Shown: positions 14,159 to 22,023, numbered from the stretch's first letter. The stretch is DNA of 28,248 nucleotides from DATFYI01 sp035315125 (GCA_035315125.1 DATFYI010000238.1:1-28248), one strand, 5' to 3'. Numbers and translations are program-made. Notes: generated from the sequence alone by a model not told the origin.

Positions 14159-16765
14159 ATGGCTTCAAATACTGACTCAACTCGCAGTGGTTTGCTCCCC
14201 ACCCCCCCGCTCCCGTCCGACCTGCCTCCGGTCGAGCTGACCGACAATGCCCGCCAGGTGCTGCTGCGCCGTTACGTGCGGCGCGCGGATGACGGCAAAC
14301 CCGGCGAAGTCATCGAGGATATGTTCTGGCGCGTGGCCTATAACGTCGCCAGGGTGGAAGAGACCTGGGAAGGCGACATGCCTGCCCGCGCCCGCGAGTT
14401 TTACCGGTTGTTGACCAGCAAAGCTTTCTTTCCAAATTCGCCTACCTTTACCGGCGCCGGCACCCCGCTCGGCCAGCTGGCGGCCTGTTTCGTGCTGCCC
14501 ATCGCCGACGATATGGGCCGCAAGTCTTCCGGCATTTTCCAGACGCTGCGGGATGCGGCCCTCATCCAGCAAACCGGCGGCGGCAACGGCTTCAACTTCT
14601 CGCGCCTGCGCCCCAAGGGCTGCGTGGTCAAGTCCTCGGCCGGGCAGGCCACCGGACCGGTCGGTTTCCTGCGCGTCTACGACCACGCCTTTGGCGAAGT
14701 GGCGCAGGGCGGCACCCGGCGCGGCGCCAATATGGCCGTCCTGCGCATCGACCACCCGGACGTAGAGGAATTTATCACCTGCAAGACCGACGAGAACTCC
14801 ATCACCAACTTCAACATCTCGGTCGGCATCACCGACGACTTTATGCGCGCCGTGGAAAACGACCTGGACTGGGATCTGCGCTTTCCGGACGTGCTTTCAG
14901 CGCTGTACCGCGGCTTTGACGGTAATCTCGAACAGGCCGAGGCCATCGGCCTGCCCATCAACATCTGGAAGACGGTGCGCGCCCGCGATCTATTCGACAA
15001 GATCGTGCACCAGGCCCACCACAACGGCGAGCCGGGCATGCTCTTCCTGGACGCGGCCAACCGCGCCAACCCGGTGCCGCACCTGTATGCCCTGGAAGCC
15101 ACCAACCCGTGCGGCGAGCAGTGGCTGGGGCCCTACGAGAATTGCTGCCTGGGCTCGGTTAATTTGGCCCAGCATATGGCCCCGGATGGACAGGTGGATT
15201 GGGAGAAGCTGCGCCAGAACGTGGCCCTCTCGGTCTGCTTCCTGGATGACGTGGTGGACGCCAACGCCTACGTCCCGGCCGTGCCGGCCCTGCGCGAGGC
15301 CGCCCTGCGCGCCCGCCGCATCGGCCTGGGTATCATGGGCATCGCCGATCTGATGTACCACGCCGGCATCCGCTACGGCTCGGATGATGGCCTGGAGTTT
15401 GCATCGCAGGTGATGGAATTCGTGCGTTACACCGCCATGCAGACCAGCATCGAGCTGGCCCGCCTGCGCGGCGCTTTCCCGGCCATTACCGGCAGCATCT
15501 ACGACCCCGAAGAGCTGAGCTGGCAGCCGCCCTCATCGCTGCTGCCTTATCTGCACGATTGGGGCCGCCCGCGCCTGGACTGGGAAAAAATAATTGAAGG
15601 AATCCGGCGCTACGGCATCCGCAATGCCGCCCAAACCACCGTTGCACCCACCGGCACCATCGCCACCGTGGCCGGCTGCGAAGGCTACGGCTGCGAACCG
15701 GTTTTTGCCCTGGCTTACATCCGCCACGTCAACGACAACGGCAAAGACCTGCAACTGGCCTACGCCAGCCCGCTGTTCGCCGACGCACTGGATCGGGCCG
15801 GCATCCAGCCCGAAGCCCAGCAGGAATTGGTCGAACGGGTGATGCGGGAGGGCACTTGCCAGAACATCGCCGAAGTTCCGCCGGAAATCCGCCGGGTGTT
15901 CGTGGTGTCTCAGGACATCACTGCAGAAGAGCACGTCCGTACCCAGGCTGCCATGCAGGCTTTCGTGGATAACAGCCTCTCCAAAACCATCAACTTCCCA
16001 CCGGACGCCACCACCGCCGACGTCGCCGCCGCATATCTATTGGCCTGGAAGCTGGGCTGCAAGGGCATCACCGTCTACGTCACCGGCAGCCGCGAAAAGG
16101 TCGTCCTTGAGACCCGCGCCACCGTGAGTAAGAAGCAAAGTGGGCCAGAAACCTCTCCGGCTGACAAAGCAGAGGGCGCGCCTGAACAACTAGCGATCTG
16201 GAGTGAAACAAAGAAGCCCCGCCCACGCTTCTTACCGGGATTTACCTATTCGCTCGAAACCCCGCTTGGCAAGGCTTTCATCACCATCAACGAAAACGGC
16301 GGCAGCCAGCCCTTCGAAGTCTTTATCAATACCGCCAAGGCCGGCTCGGATACCGCCGCCGTCTCGGAGGCGATCGGGCGCCTGATCTCTTACGTGCTGC
16401 GCCTGCAGAGCGGGGTGGAGCCCACCCAGCGCCTGAACGACGTGTCGCGGCAGATGTCTGGCATCGGCGGCGGGCGCTCGCTGGGCTTTGGGCCCAACCG
16501 GGTGCGCTCCCTGCCGGATGGGGTGGCCCAGGTGCTGGATAACTACCTGAAGGGGCGCGAAGAGCGCATAGCCGCCAAAGCCCAAGCGACAGATGAAGAG
16601 CAACCCATTGCCAGGGAAGCCGAGCCGGCCGAGCCGCCTGCCCAGACCCCAGCCAACCAGCCGCTGCTCAAGATCGGCGACCTGTGTCCCGAATGCGGCC
16701 AGGCGGCGGTAGTGAATGAAGAGGGCTGTAGAAAGTGCTACGCCTGCGGGTACAGCGAGTGCTGA
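14159..16765 (+). CDS. nrdJ: Adenosylcobalamin-dependent (class II) ribonucleotide reductase
   Basis: This enzyme makes deoxyribonucleotides using a B12-generated thiyl radical and needs no oxygen. The 868-aa protein starts at ATG 14159, preceded by AAGGAGA. Diagnostic blocks are SPTFTGAGTPLGQLAACFVL, QQTGGGNGFNFSRLRP and QGGTRRGANMAVLRIDHPD. The active-site loop is TNPCGEQ with C318 and E320, followed by ENCCLGSVNL. APTGTIATVAGCEGYGCEP and LGCKGITVYVTGSRE come next. The C-terminus carries a TSCPD-like domain and then a Cys-rich tail (C843-P-E-C846 and CRKCYACGYSEC), the shuttle/zinc-ribbon segment. An Ala/Pro/Glu linker precedes the tail. The gene is downstream of nrdR and probably repressed by it. 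The B12 need agrees with the radical SAM B12-binding gene in this window, but no cobalamin riboswitch is visible. Confidence 0.97.
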   Translation: MASNTDSTRSGLLPTPPLPSDLPPVELTDNARQVLLRRYVRRADDGKPGEVIEDMFWRVAYNVARVEETWEGDMPARAREFYRLLTSKAFFPNSPTFTGAGTPLGQLAACFVLPIADDMGRKSSGIFQTLRDAALIQQTGGGNGFNFSRLRPKGCVVKSSAGQATGPVGFLRVYDHAFGEVAQGGTRRGANMAVLRIDHPDVEEFITCKTDENSITNFNISVGITDDFMRAVENDLDWDLRFPDVLSALYRGFDGNLEQAEAIGLPINIWKTVRARDLFDKIVHQAHHNGEPGMLFLDAANRANPVPHLYALEATNPCGEQWLGPYENCCLGSVNLAQHMAPDGQVDWEKLRQNVALSVCFLDDVVDANAYVPAVPALREAALRARRIGLGIMGIADLMYHAGIRYGSDDGLEFASQVMEFVRYTAMQTSIELARLRGAFPAITGSIYDPEELSWQPPSSLLPYLHDWGRPRLDWEKIIEGIRRYGIRNAAQTTVAPTGTIATVAGCEGYGCEPVFALAYIRHVNDNGKDLQLAYASPLFADALDRAGIQPEAQQELVERVMREGTCQNIAEVPPEIRRVFVVSQDITAEEHVRTQAAMQAFVDNSLSKTINFPPDATTADVAAAYLLAWKLGCKGITVYVTGSREKVVLETRATVSKKQSGPETSPADKAEGAPEQLAIWSETKKPRPRFLPGFTYSLETPLGKAFITINENGGSQPFEVFINTAKAGSDTAAVSEAIGRLISYVLRLQSGVEPTQRLNDVSRQMSGIGGGRSLGFGPNRVRSLPDGVAQVLDNYLKGREERIAAKAQATDEEQPIAREAEPAEPPAQTPANQPLLKIGDLCPECGQAAVVNEEGCRKCYACGYSEC

Positions 16766-16816
16766 GATAATAAAACAGAGCTTCAGTTTTTGAGGCTTTG
16801 TGACTACTTAGTTGTG

Positions 16817-16860
16817 GATGATTCTAATGGTGGGTTCAAAAGCGGACCCACCCTACCGAC
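16817..16860 (+). repeat. REP element, family A
   Basis: The core GGTGGGTTC, loop AAAAGC, GGACCCACC forms a stem-loop, preceded by GATGATTCTAAT and followed by CTACCGAC. The copy at 22753-22796 matches it along the whole 44 nt with a few substitutions. An inverted copy of the core is at 22459-22488. Confidence 0.8.
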
Positions 16861-16875
16861 TTCCGATGCGGGAAG
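16860..16875. repeat. Short palindrome, family B (copy 1)
   Basis: CTTCCGATGCGGGAAG, near-perfect 16-bp palindrome; related copies at 18838 and 20557 (consensus CTTCCGAYGCCGGAAG). Confidence 0.65.
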
Positions 16876-17136
16876 AAGGATTTTGTGGGTGTTGGTGTTG
16901 ATGCAATCTGAATTCAACGAATTCAGGTTAAATATTGTGTGATTTTTTTTGATTTTGTTAATGCAGGTATTCCAGGGTACACCCATCAAAATAACTCTAT
17001 TCTAAATCACACCGCGCTGACCAAAAGCTGATTTGAATTTAATTCTACGTTGATAGACCCTTTCGCTTTCTAGCAATAGATAAAGCCAACAATGACTGAA
17101 TATCTGGGAAATTAAAATCGGGTTCTTAATAATATC

Positions 17137-17598
17137 TCAATACCCTTGGCTGTAGCAGAGCTCTAATGCCTTGATCAGTTCTTCTCTGGTAATGCCATGA
17201 GTGCGTACTTTCTCCTTGGGACTTCCATCCGGAAAAATTTTATAGCAAAGAAAACATCTAGCTTCATCTGAGGCGTCGAATTCTAATTCTACAAAAACCT
17301 CATTAAAATGTTCAAGACGTTTCCAATAACGGTCACTTTCCCGCCGATAGATCTGTCTCGAAATGACCCATCTATTCTCATCAAACTGATGGCAATTGTA
17401 ATCGGCGGTGGTCAAACCTTCGGGCACATCAAAGTCTGCTTTGTTAGGAGGATACATAGCCTCTCTGAGTTGTTGGAGTACTCCAATTACCATTTCAGAA
17501 AAGGAATTTGCGATATTCTTCCTTTTGGCCCAGCTTGTTTCTTCCTTTTTACTTTGCTCGAATTGTTGTTTCTTTAAATTGTCAAAGGGATTATCCAT
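17137..17598 (-). CDS. Uncharacterised 153-aa protein
   Basis: I do not recognise this protein. It starts at an ATG (complement of 17596-17598) behind AAAGGATG. The N-terminal 40 residues are charged and helical (DNPFDNLKKQQFEQSKKEE), likely a coiled coil. The rest has mixed alpha/beta character with many aromatics (WVISRQIYRRESDRYWKRL, FVELEFDASDEARCFLCYKI) and ends with a short helix. It has no signal peptide or membrane segment, so it is probably cytoplasmic. It is AT-rich like the following region and unlike the GC-rich genes to its left. A leftward terminator at 17664-17699 isolates it from anything to its right. Confidence 0.6.
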   Translation of the reverse strand: MDNPFDNLKKQQFEQSKKEETSWAKRKNIANSFSEMVIGVLQQLREAMYPPNKADFDVPEGLTTADYNCHQFDENRWVISRQIYRRESDRYWKRLEHFNEVFVELEFDASDEARCFLCYKIFPDGSPKEKVRTHGITREELIKALELCYSQGY

Positions 17599-18105
17599 TT
17601 TTCATCCTTTATATTCTGATTATTTTCATATTTATCAGGAAGGTATATCACAACCTTATTAATAAAAAAGGAGGATATTGTCTAAAAACTATATCCTCCA
17701 TTTATTCCACTAGTGGTATTGTGTAGGCCGCCGGACATAATTGTGGGGAAAGGCCGAAATAAATTGTGGCGTGGGCAGATGAAAAAAGGCACACTCAAAG
17801 GCAATCCTTATATACTCATAAGACGGCGCCGTTAGATGGGTTCACAAAGGTTTGTTCAATTGCTTGTTGAATAATGTCTAAGTTCGCCAAGAGAGAACTT
17901 CAGATCATTTTGAAAGAATGATCATTACCAAGCTCGATAAATTTAATTTGTTTAGATTCAGGAATTCCCTTGATGTGTTTAAAGCGATGATTTAGGCCTA
18001 GGAGTAACTTATGATGTCAGAAGGTAAAATCTTTTGATTTTTTAATTTACAATAAAACAAAATAAATATAATTAAGTAATAAACCGAGATATAAGGGAGG
18101 AAATA
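17599..18105. other. Intergenic region with possible IS-end remnants
   Basis: No gene is found in about 500 bp. A leftward terminator lies at 17664-17699. At 17728-17775 two similar units, GCCGCCGGACATAATTGTGG and GCCGAAATAAATTGTGG, follow each other. This is the style of the repeated binding sites at ends of IS21-like elements, but no transposase is present. A 10-bp palindrome ACGGCGCCGT follows near 17823. The remainder is AT-rich. Confidence 0.45.
17664..17699 (-). terminator. Leftward rho-independent terminator
   Basis: Read on the minus strand, GGAGGATAT pairs with ATATCCTCC (9 bp, 12-nt loop) followed by TTTTTTATT. No gene feeds it from the right, so it may be a leftover of a lost gene or an insulator for the gene ending at 17598. 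Confidence 0.7.
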
Positions 18106-18495
18106 ATGAGTGAATGGGAGGAATTAACAGATAAAGAGCACCATCCAATAATGAAAACAGTTACTTGCTTTTCGACTTTCTTATATGCTTTGACTGCCTT
18201 AGTATTTTTATTAATGATATTTTTTGTGATTTTTATGGTTTTTATAGGTCAAAGTAATTCTATGGGGATGGCTCCCATTGAATTAATTATGATGGTTTTT
18301 TTTCTAATCTTTGGTGTAATTATTTATAGTTTATTGGTAGTATATGGGGTGAACCTTCTAATGGCGACTGACGGTTTTTCATATTGGCGTTTTTATAAAC
18401 ATAAATTCTTTGCATATTTATTTATGGCCTCATTATTGTTATTGGGTTGTAATTCATATGTTCTTCCAATGATAATTAAATTGATATTTAAGTAG
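18106..18495 (+). CDS. Small membrane protein, three transmembrane segments
   Basis: The 129-aa product begins at ATG 18106 with AGGGAGG in front. A charged N-terminus (SEWEELTDKEHHP) precedes three hydrophobic stretches: TALVFLLMIFFVIFMVF (about 30-47), IELIMMVFFLIFGVIIYSLL (about 58-77), and a third near 103-126 (FFAYLFMASLLLLG). I recognise no family. Codon use is very AT-biased, in contrast to the core genes, suggesting acquisition by transfer. It stands alone, with a candidate structured RNA starting 46 nt after its stop. Confidence 0.65.
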   Translation: MSEWEELTDKEHHPIMKTVTCFSTFLYALTALVFLLMIFFVIFMVFIGQSNSMGMAPIELIMMVFFLIFGVIIYSLLVVYGVNLLMATDGFSYWRFYKHKFFAYLFMASLLLLGCNSYVLPMIIKLIFK

Positions 18496-18540
18496 TGCGA
18501 TCTTATTTCCATAAAACTTCAAACCATTTCATAAGCATTT

Positions 18541-18640
18541 ACAAGCCCTCACGTCCGTAGCTGGGAACATCATGGTCGATGTTTCCTACCACAGCGAAGC
18601 CTAACCAATACGGCCCTGGTGAAAGCCAGGGCTTGTTTTA
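18541..18640 (+). ncRNA. Candidate structured RNA with terminator
   Basis: Nested helices can form: P1 ACAAGCCCT (18541-18549) with AGGGCTTGT (18628-18636); P2 CCGTA (18555-18559) with TACGG (18609-18613); P3 GGGAACATC (18563-18571) with GATGTTTCC (18578-18586). The P1 3' strand is shared with a terminator hairpin, so the two folds exclude each other as in riboswitches. No gene lies just downstream (next start 18999), and I match it to no known family. It could be a small RNA, a riboswitch that lost its gene, or the 3' end of the upstream mRNA. Confidence 0.4.
18613..18640 (+). terminator. Rho-independent terminator
   Basis: GCCCTGG (18613-18619) pairs with CCAGGGC (18626-18632), loop TGAAAG, followed by TTGTTTTA. 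It would end transcripts from the membrane protein gene or the candidate RNA. Confidence 0.82.
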
Positions 18641-18680
18641 TCGTTTTAGTTATCTTCTGGCTGTTTTTTCAAGTTAAGAT

Positions 18681-18758
18681 ACCGACCATTTTAATATTAG
18701 AAAACCGACCACTTTAACCTATAGAACATTAAGAATTAATATCGAAAAACCGACCACC
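18681..18758. repeat. Phased ACCGACCA repeats, possible IS21-type end
   Basis: ACCGACCATTTT (18681), ACCGACCACTTT (18704) and ACCGACCACC (18749) are spaced 23 and 45 nt, about one and two units of 22-23 nt. All are in the same orientation with AT-rich spacers. Multiple phased end repeats are known for IS21-family transposase binding. No transposase ORF is present, so it is either a relic or a protein-binding array. Confidence 0.5.
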
Positions 18759-18837
18759 CCTCAAATTATCTTTGAAAATGAGGCCACCCATCACTTTTCC
18801 GGCTTGTTCATCGTTACGATTGATGCCAGGGAATGAT

Positions 18838-18853
18838 CTTCCGGCATCGGAAG
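18838..18853. repeat. Short palindrome, family B (copy 2)
   Basis: CTTCCGGCATCGGAAG; reverse complement CTTCCGATGCCGGAAG matches the copies at 16860 and 20557. Confidence 0.65.
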
Positions 18854-18980
18854 GAAAATAAATAAGGCTGGTTCTGATGTTGGACATGAGTTCGGATAAG
18901 TTAAAAATCCTCGTCTCGTTAGATTAAATTAATCTGATCTATGTATAATTCTTAAATAAATTCCAATCGTTTAATTCTAT

Positions 18981-18996
18981 TAGGAGAGATCTCCTA
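18981..18996 (+). promoter_or_regulatory. Hairpin enclosing the ribosome-binding site of the UbiA gene
   Basis: TAGGAG (18981-18986) can pair with CTCCTA (18991-18996), loop AGAT, hiding the AGGAG just before the TTG start at 18999. Spacing from AGGAGA to the start is about 11 nt. This may lower translation; whether it is regulated is unknown. Confidence 0.4.
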
Positions 18997-18998
18997 AA

Positions 18999-19886
18999 TT
19001 GAAAAAGCTGGTGAACGGATTAGTACGATTGACCCGTTACAAGGAATATCCATTCTTTGTGATGGTTACCTCCTTGTTAGGTGTCTCTGCTGGAAATGGT
19101 TTTTTTGGTTGGAAGTTTGTCGGAGTACTGGCGGCCAATACCCTGGCTGTAGCCTTTGCTTTCATGATCAACGATGTGGAAGACGCTCCCGACGATGCCT
19201 TGGACCCGGTTAAGGCCGAAAGGAACCCGGTTTCAGCAGCCGATCTTTCAGCCACAACCGGCCGGGTAGCCTCGTTTGGTGTTGCTCTGACGGCTGGTAT
19301 CCTCTATAGTGTCCTGGGCCTTTGGCCCTTTGTAACCGGTTTTAGCAGTCTGGTGATTGCTTACCTATATTCCTGGCGGCGTATTCGCCTTAAATCCATG
19401 CCTTTTGCCGACCTGGTCTCGCATTGTCTGATGCTGGCCGGGTTTCAGTTCTTGTCAGCTTATTTTACCTTTGAGGCGGCTCCATTAGTGCGCTGGCTAA
19501 TTCCATTCATTTTTATTCTGACAATCAGTATGTATGGAGAGCTGTTCCAGGAACTGCGCGACCTGGAAGTCGATCGGAAGGCTGGCGTCACTCATACTAC
19601 CAGCTTGATCGGCCAAAGGGCTGCGTACTGGTTAATGATGGGGTTGTTCTTAATTGGGGTAGGCTCAGGCCTGGCCACAATTTTTATTATCCGATTGCTT
19701 TTCACCTGGTCATTACTGCTCCTGATGATCTTTGCCGCCATTTTAGTCGTTCCAGCGTTAATGCGTATCCGGCGCCATTCATCCCAACTTGGAATGCAGC
19801 AATCTTTCCAAAAGCCCATTGAGATTGCTGCCGCGTTCGCCCTGGTTCTACAATTTGTTGTACCATGGGCAGCCAAGTTTTTTTGA
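18999..19886 (+). CDS. UbiA-family prenyltransferase
   Basis: UbiA enzymes attach isoprenoid chains to aromatic or polar acceptors within the membrane, for example in quinone, chlorophyll, haem O or archaeal-type lipid synthesis. The 295-aa protein has about eight or nine hydrophobic segments. The first Asp-rich motif is NDVEDAPDD (58-66). The second is ELRDLEVDRKAG with D188 and D192, both needed for Mg-diphosphate binding. The spacing and the sequence VTHTTSLIGQRAA are typical. The acceptor cannot be deduced, and no biosynthetic neighbours are present. The start is TTG. Its codon use is closer to the core genes than to the flanking ORFs. AGCG/CGCT with a T-run (about 19887-19903) could be a weak terminator. 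Confidence 0.88.
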   Translation: MKKLVNGLVRLTRYKEYPFFVMVTSLLGVSAGNGFFGWKFVGVLAANTLAVAFAFMINDVEDAPDDALDPVKAERNPVSAADLSATTGRVASFGVALTAGILYSVLGLWPFVTGFSSLVIAYLYSWRRIRLKSMPFADLVSHCLMLAGFQFLSAYFTFEAAPLVRWLIPFIFILTISMYGELFQELRDLEVDRKAGVTHTTSLIGQRAAYWLMMGLFLIGVGSGLATIFIIRLLFTWSLLLLMIFAAILVVPALMRIRRHSSQLGMQQSFQKPIEIAAAFALVLQFVVPWAAKFF

Positions 19887-20148
19887 GCGCTCTCGCTTTT
19901 TTTGTCAATCTGTGTAATATTTTAGGTTGAATATGTACATATTAGCGCATCTTTCCAGAAATCGGCGTGTTCGAGTTCAAGATAAGCACCATCGTTCAAC
20001 GCTTGAGAGCTAACAGATAATATTAATATAGTGAATAATCTGCCGACGCCGGACGCATAATATTGGACGTGAGGTTGATGCAAAACGATGGGTAATATTT
20101 AAAATGGTAAGGCATGCTTGGAGTGCCAAGCGCCTATAAAATTCAAGT

Positions 20149-20457
20149 TTAGAACTCTGGCAACTTTCCCAAATTGTCTGCCTCTGTGCTGTCCTGATCG
20201 GTACGAATGTACGTTGTGCCTTTAACCACGATGGGGCACACATTAGCGCCTCTGGTCCATTTGCCTTCGGTATTTTTAAAAATAGTAACAAAGGTCTTCC
20301 GGTTTTCGATTGAAGAGACAACTTTGGCTCGTGTCAATTCCTCACCTGTTCCTAGGGTGTCTCCTTTGTCTTCATAGACGAATACCTTGACAATATGCGT
20401 CCGTGCTGTGTTGTACTGGACTTTTGTTATGCAGTAGTCAGCCCATTTACCCATCAT
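20149..20457 (-). CDS. DUF3892-family protein
   Basis: This small soluble protein of about 102 aa shows the DUF3892 pattern: WADYCITKVQY, THIVKVFVYEDKGD, LTRAKVVSSIENRKTFVTI, GKWTRGANVCPIV and YIRTDQDSTEADNLGKLPEF. The family is short and beta-rich with no known function, and is often found in mobile or accessory DNA. The frame extends to 20505, but ATG at 20457 (or 20454) lies 5-8 nt after AAAGGA and gives the conserved N-terminus. Beyond its stop, GCTTGG/CCAAGC (about 20119-20132) forms a small hairpin without a clear T-run. It is a lone gene. Confidence 0.78.
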   Translation of the reverse strand: MMGKWADYCITKVQYNTARTHIVKVFVYEDKGDTLGTGEELTRAKVVSSIENRKTFVTIFKNTEGKWTRGANVCPIVVKGTTYIRTDQDSTEADNLGKLPEF

Positions 20458-20556
20458 ATTGATCCTTTTATTAATACATCTATCTAACTCTTTCAAAATA
20501 TACATCTCTATTAAACATTATAGTAAACCATCAATTCATTTACAACGACGATTGAG

Positions 20557-20572
20557 CTTCCGACGCCGGAAG
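20557..20572. repeat. Short palindrome, family B (copy 3)
   Basis: CTTCCGACGCCGGAAG, with arms CTTCCG/CGGAAG around ACGC. Confidence 0.65.
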
Positions 20573-20618
20573 ATAAAGGCTCAACTGAGGATGACATGCG
20601 TCAATAATCCCAACTGAA

Positions 20619-20690
20619 ATAACTGGCGAGCCCATCAAACGACACTTGAAGTGAAATCCCTGCGGGGTAGATGCAACCCACGCCAGTTAT
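20619..20690. repeat. Inverted repeat with ATAACTGGCG/CGCCAGTTAT ends
   Basis: Perfect 10-bp arms at 20619-20628 and 20681-20690 enclose 52 bp that includes a CCCTGCGGGG motif. It looks like another small MITE/REP-type element 70 nt upstream of the promoter at 20761. Confidence 0.6.
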
Positions 20691-20760
20691 TCACCAAAAT
20701 TACTGATAGTCTCCTCGACTATCCTTAATAAAATCATACGAGTTCATCCTACAAAGCTGC

Positions 20761-20789
20761 TTGCACCCTTTGTAATGCTGTGCTATCAT
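20761..20789 (+). promoter_or_regulatory. Promoter of the small-protein/protease pair
   Basis: TTGCAC (20761-20766), a 17-nt spacer and TATCAT (20784-20789), with TGC directly before the -10 (extended -10). Start near 20796, about 28 nt before the first ATG. Confidence 0.7.
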
Positions 20790-20823
20790 TTTGTTGCATA
20801 CATAAATCCATTTGGAGGCTGAT

Positions 20824-21033
20824 ATGGATGCTCAAGAGATAAGGGGATCAGAGATTGACCTTAATGAATTCACTAAACAATTTCTAAAAGATCACCCAGA
20901 GGCAAAAGAAGCATTAGATCTCTTTGGTATAACTTATACCCATTATCAACAGTTTCTAACTGCTCAAAATATGCCTGTGTTTTATACTGCAAGCTCTACA
21001 AATGAGGGGAAACAAAATGGAGAGTTGGCTTGA
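20824..21033 (+). CDS. 69-aa protein of unknown function, coupled to the SDH-like protease
   Basis: The ATG at 20824 is preceded by GGAGG (20814-20818), so translation is well supported; an in-frame TTG at 20812 is less likely. The product is acidic and probably helical (EIDLNEFTKQFLKDHPEAKE), with a Tyr-rich middle (FGITYTHYQQFL), and has no signal peptide. I know no family for it. Its last 17 nt overlap the start of the protease gene, and the protease ribosome site (GAGGGG) lies within this ORF. Expression is therefore probably coupled. This suggests a partner, adaptor, inhibitor or antitoxin-like role, though that is inference only. Confidence 0.68.
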   Translation: MDAQEIRGSEIDLNEFTKQFLKDHPEAKEALDLFGITYTHYQQFLTAQNMPVFYTASSTNEGKQNGELA

Positions 21034-21964
21034 CATACAGAAAGAGATTTTAGAAGCTGGTAAGGCTAAGGGCGTACCGGCAGATTATGACACAGTAAGA
21101 CGAAATTCGTATAAAGCGTTAACCGCCCTAACTGGGCGTCCTCTCATTGTATATGCTTCAGCATATCATGTGCCTGTCAAAGCGCAAATTGCCGGCCAAA
21201 TGCTCTCAATTGACTTGGCCGACAAAGACGGTTTTCAAGAAGTTATTAGAAACCTAAGTGGAGATGTTGTCGATGTTTTTGTTCATAGCCCTGGGGGTTC
21301 TGCGGAGGCTACTGAAGCAATTGTGGCGATCTTGCGATCACGCTTCAATAATGTTAGGTTCATAATAACTGGTTCAGCGAAAAGTGCTGCAACTATGCTT
21401 GCTATGTCAGGCAACAATATACTTATGACAGATGCCGCCGAGCTTGGTCCGACAGATCCACAAATATTTATCGGCAATCCCCGTCCTTCCCCGGCGGGTT
21501 CCATCCTAGATCAATTTGCATTAGCTAAAAAAGAAGTTTCGAAAGATCCTTCTCTTATGGGTCCTTGGCTCCCAATATTACAACAATATGGACCTTCTCT
21601 TATTTTGGAGTGCCAGAACCATATTAAGCTATCGGAGATCTTGGTTGCTGGATGGCTTGAACAATATATGTATCATGGTCAAGTTTCTGCTAAAAGGAAA
21701 GCTAAGGCACTTGCACGCTTTTTGGCTAATGATAAAAATTTTTTGTCACACGCACGTCGTGTTGACATTCAATGTCTGCGTGATCATGGTGCAATAATTG
21801 ATCGCGTAGAGGATCTCGATCCTCGAATTCAAAGAGCAATCAGGAAAGTTCACCTCACGATCATGTCCACTCTCGATGGTACCAATGCAGTAAAAATATT
21901 CGAGAATAGTTCGGATGCTGCACTTATTCGTTTAGTGCAGCAGCAAATTGTACCAATGCATTAA
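21017..21964 (+). CDS. ClpP/SppA-fold serine protease of the SDH (serine dehydrogenase proteinase) type
   Basis: The 315-aa product starts at ATG 21017 with GAGGGG upstream. The central domain matches ClpP-crotonase-fold peptidases. These include VDVFVHSPGGSAEATEAI with the oxyanion Gly-Gly at 93-94, the nucleophile elbow GSAKSAATM with Ser123, and AELGPTDPQI, equivalent to the LGPxDPQ signature of SDH-type proteases. There is no signal peptide or transmembrane segment, unlike SppA, so it is probably cytoplasmic. The N-terminal 60 residues (ESWLDIQKEILEAGKAKG) and the helical C-terminal 110 residues are extra to the core. The substrate is unknown. Similar proteins occur in accessory and defence regions, and the neighbours here fit that setting. 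Confidence 0.82.
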   Translation: MESWLDIQKEILEAGKAKGVPADYDTVRRNSYKALTALTGRPLIVYASAYHVPVKAQIAGQMLSIDLADKDGFQEVIRNLSGDVVDVFVHSPGGSAEATEAIVAILRSRFNNVRFIITGSAKSAATMLAMSGNNILMTDAAELGPTDPQIFIGNPRPSPAGSILDQFALAKKEVSKDPSLMGPWLPILQQYGPSLILECQNHIKLSEILVAGWLEQYMYHGQVSAKRKAKALARFLANDKNFLSHARRVDIQCLRDHGAIIDRVEDLDPRIQRAIRKVHLTIMSTLDGTNAVKIFENSSDAALIRLVQQQIVPMH

Positions 21965-22023
21965 TTCGACAAAATTCGAAACATATAGTTCCAATCTAAA
22001 ACCGTGAGTACCTCGTTATACGC

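Larger units (their letters stand above)
16766..17136. other. Intergenic region after nrdJ
   Basis: No gene is seen. It contains a REP element (16817-16860) directly abutting a second short palindrome (16860-16875), after which the DNA becomes AT-rich. This marks the switch from core genome to the patchy accessory region. No strong terminator follows nrdJ; ACAGAGC/GCTTTGT near 16775-16802 could form an imperfect hairpin. Confidence 0.6.
20458..20760. other. Intergenic region with two palindromes
   Basis: No gene is present. It holds a family B palindrome at 20557-20572 and a 72-bp inverted repeat at 20619-20690; the rest is unremarkable AT-rich spacer upstream of the protease operon promoter. 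Confidence 0.55.

Noticed and set aside
18541..18640. Assignment of the structured RNA as a c-di-GMP-I riboswitch
   Set aside because: GCGAAGCCTAA is reminiscent, but the conserved CACG...AGGGCAAACC and GGGACGCAAAGCC arrangement is not present.
17728..18760. An intact IS21-type element between the two sets of end-like repeats
   Set aside because: No istA or istB coding sequence lies between them; the interval holds a membrane protein gene and the candidate RNA.
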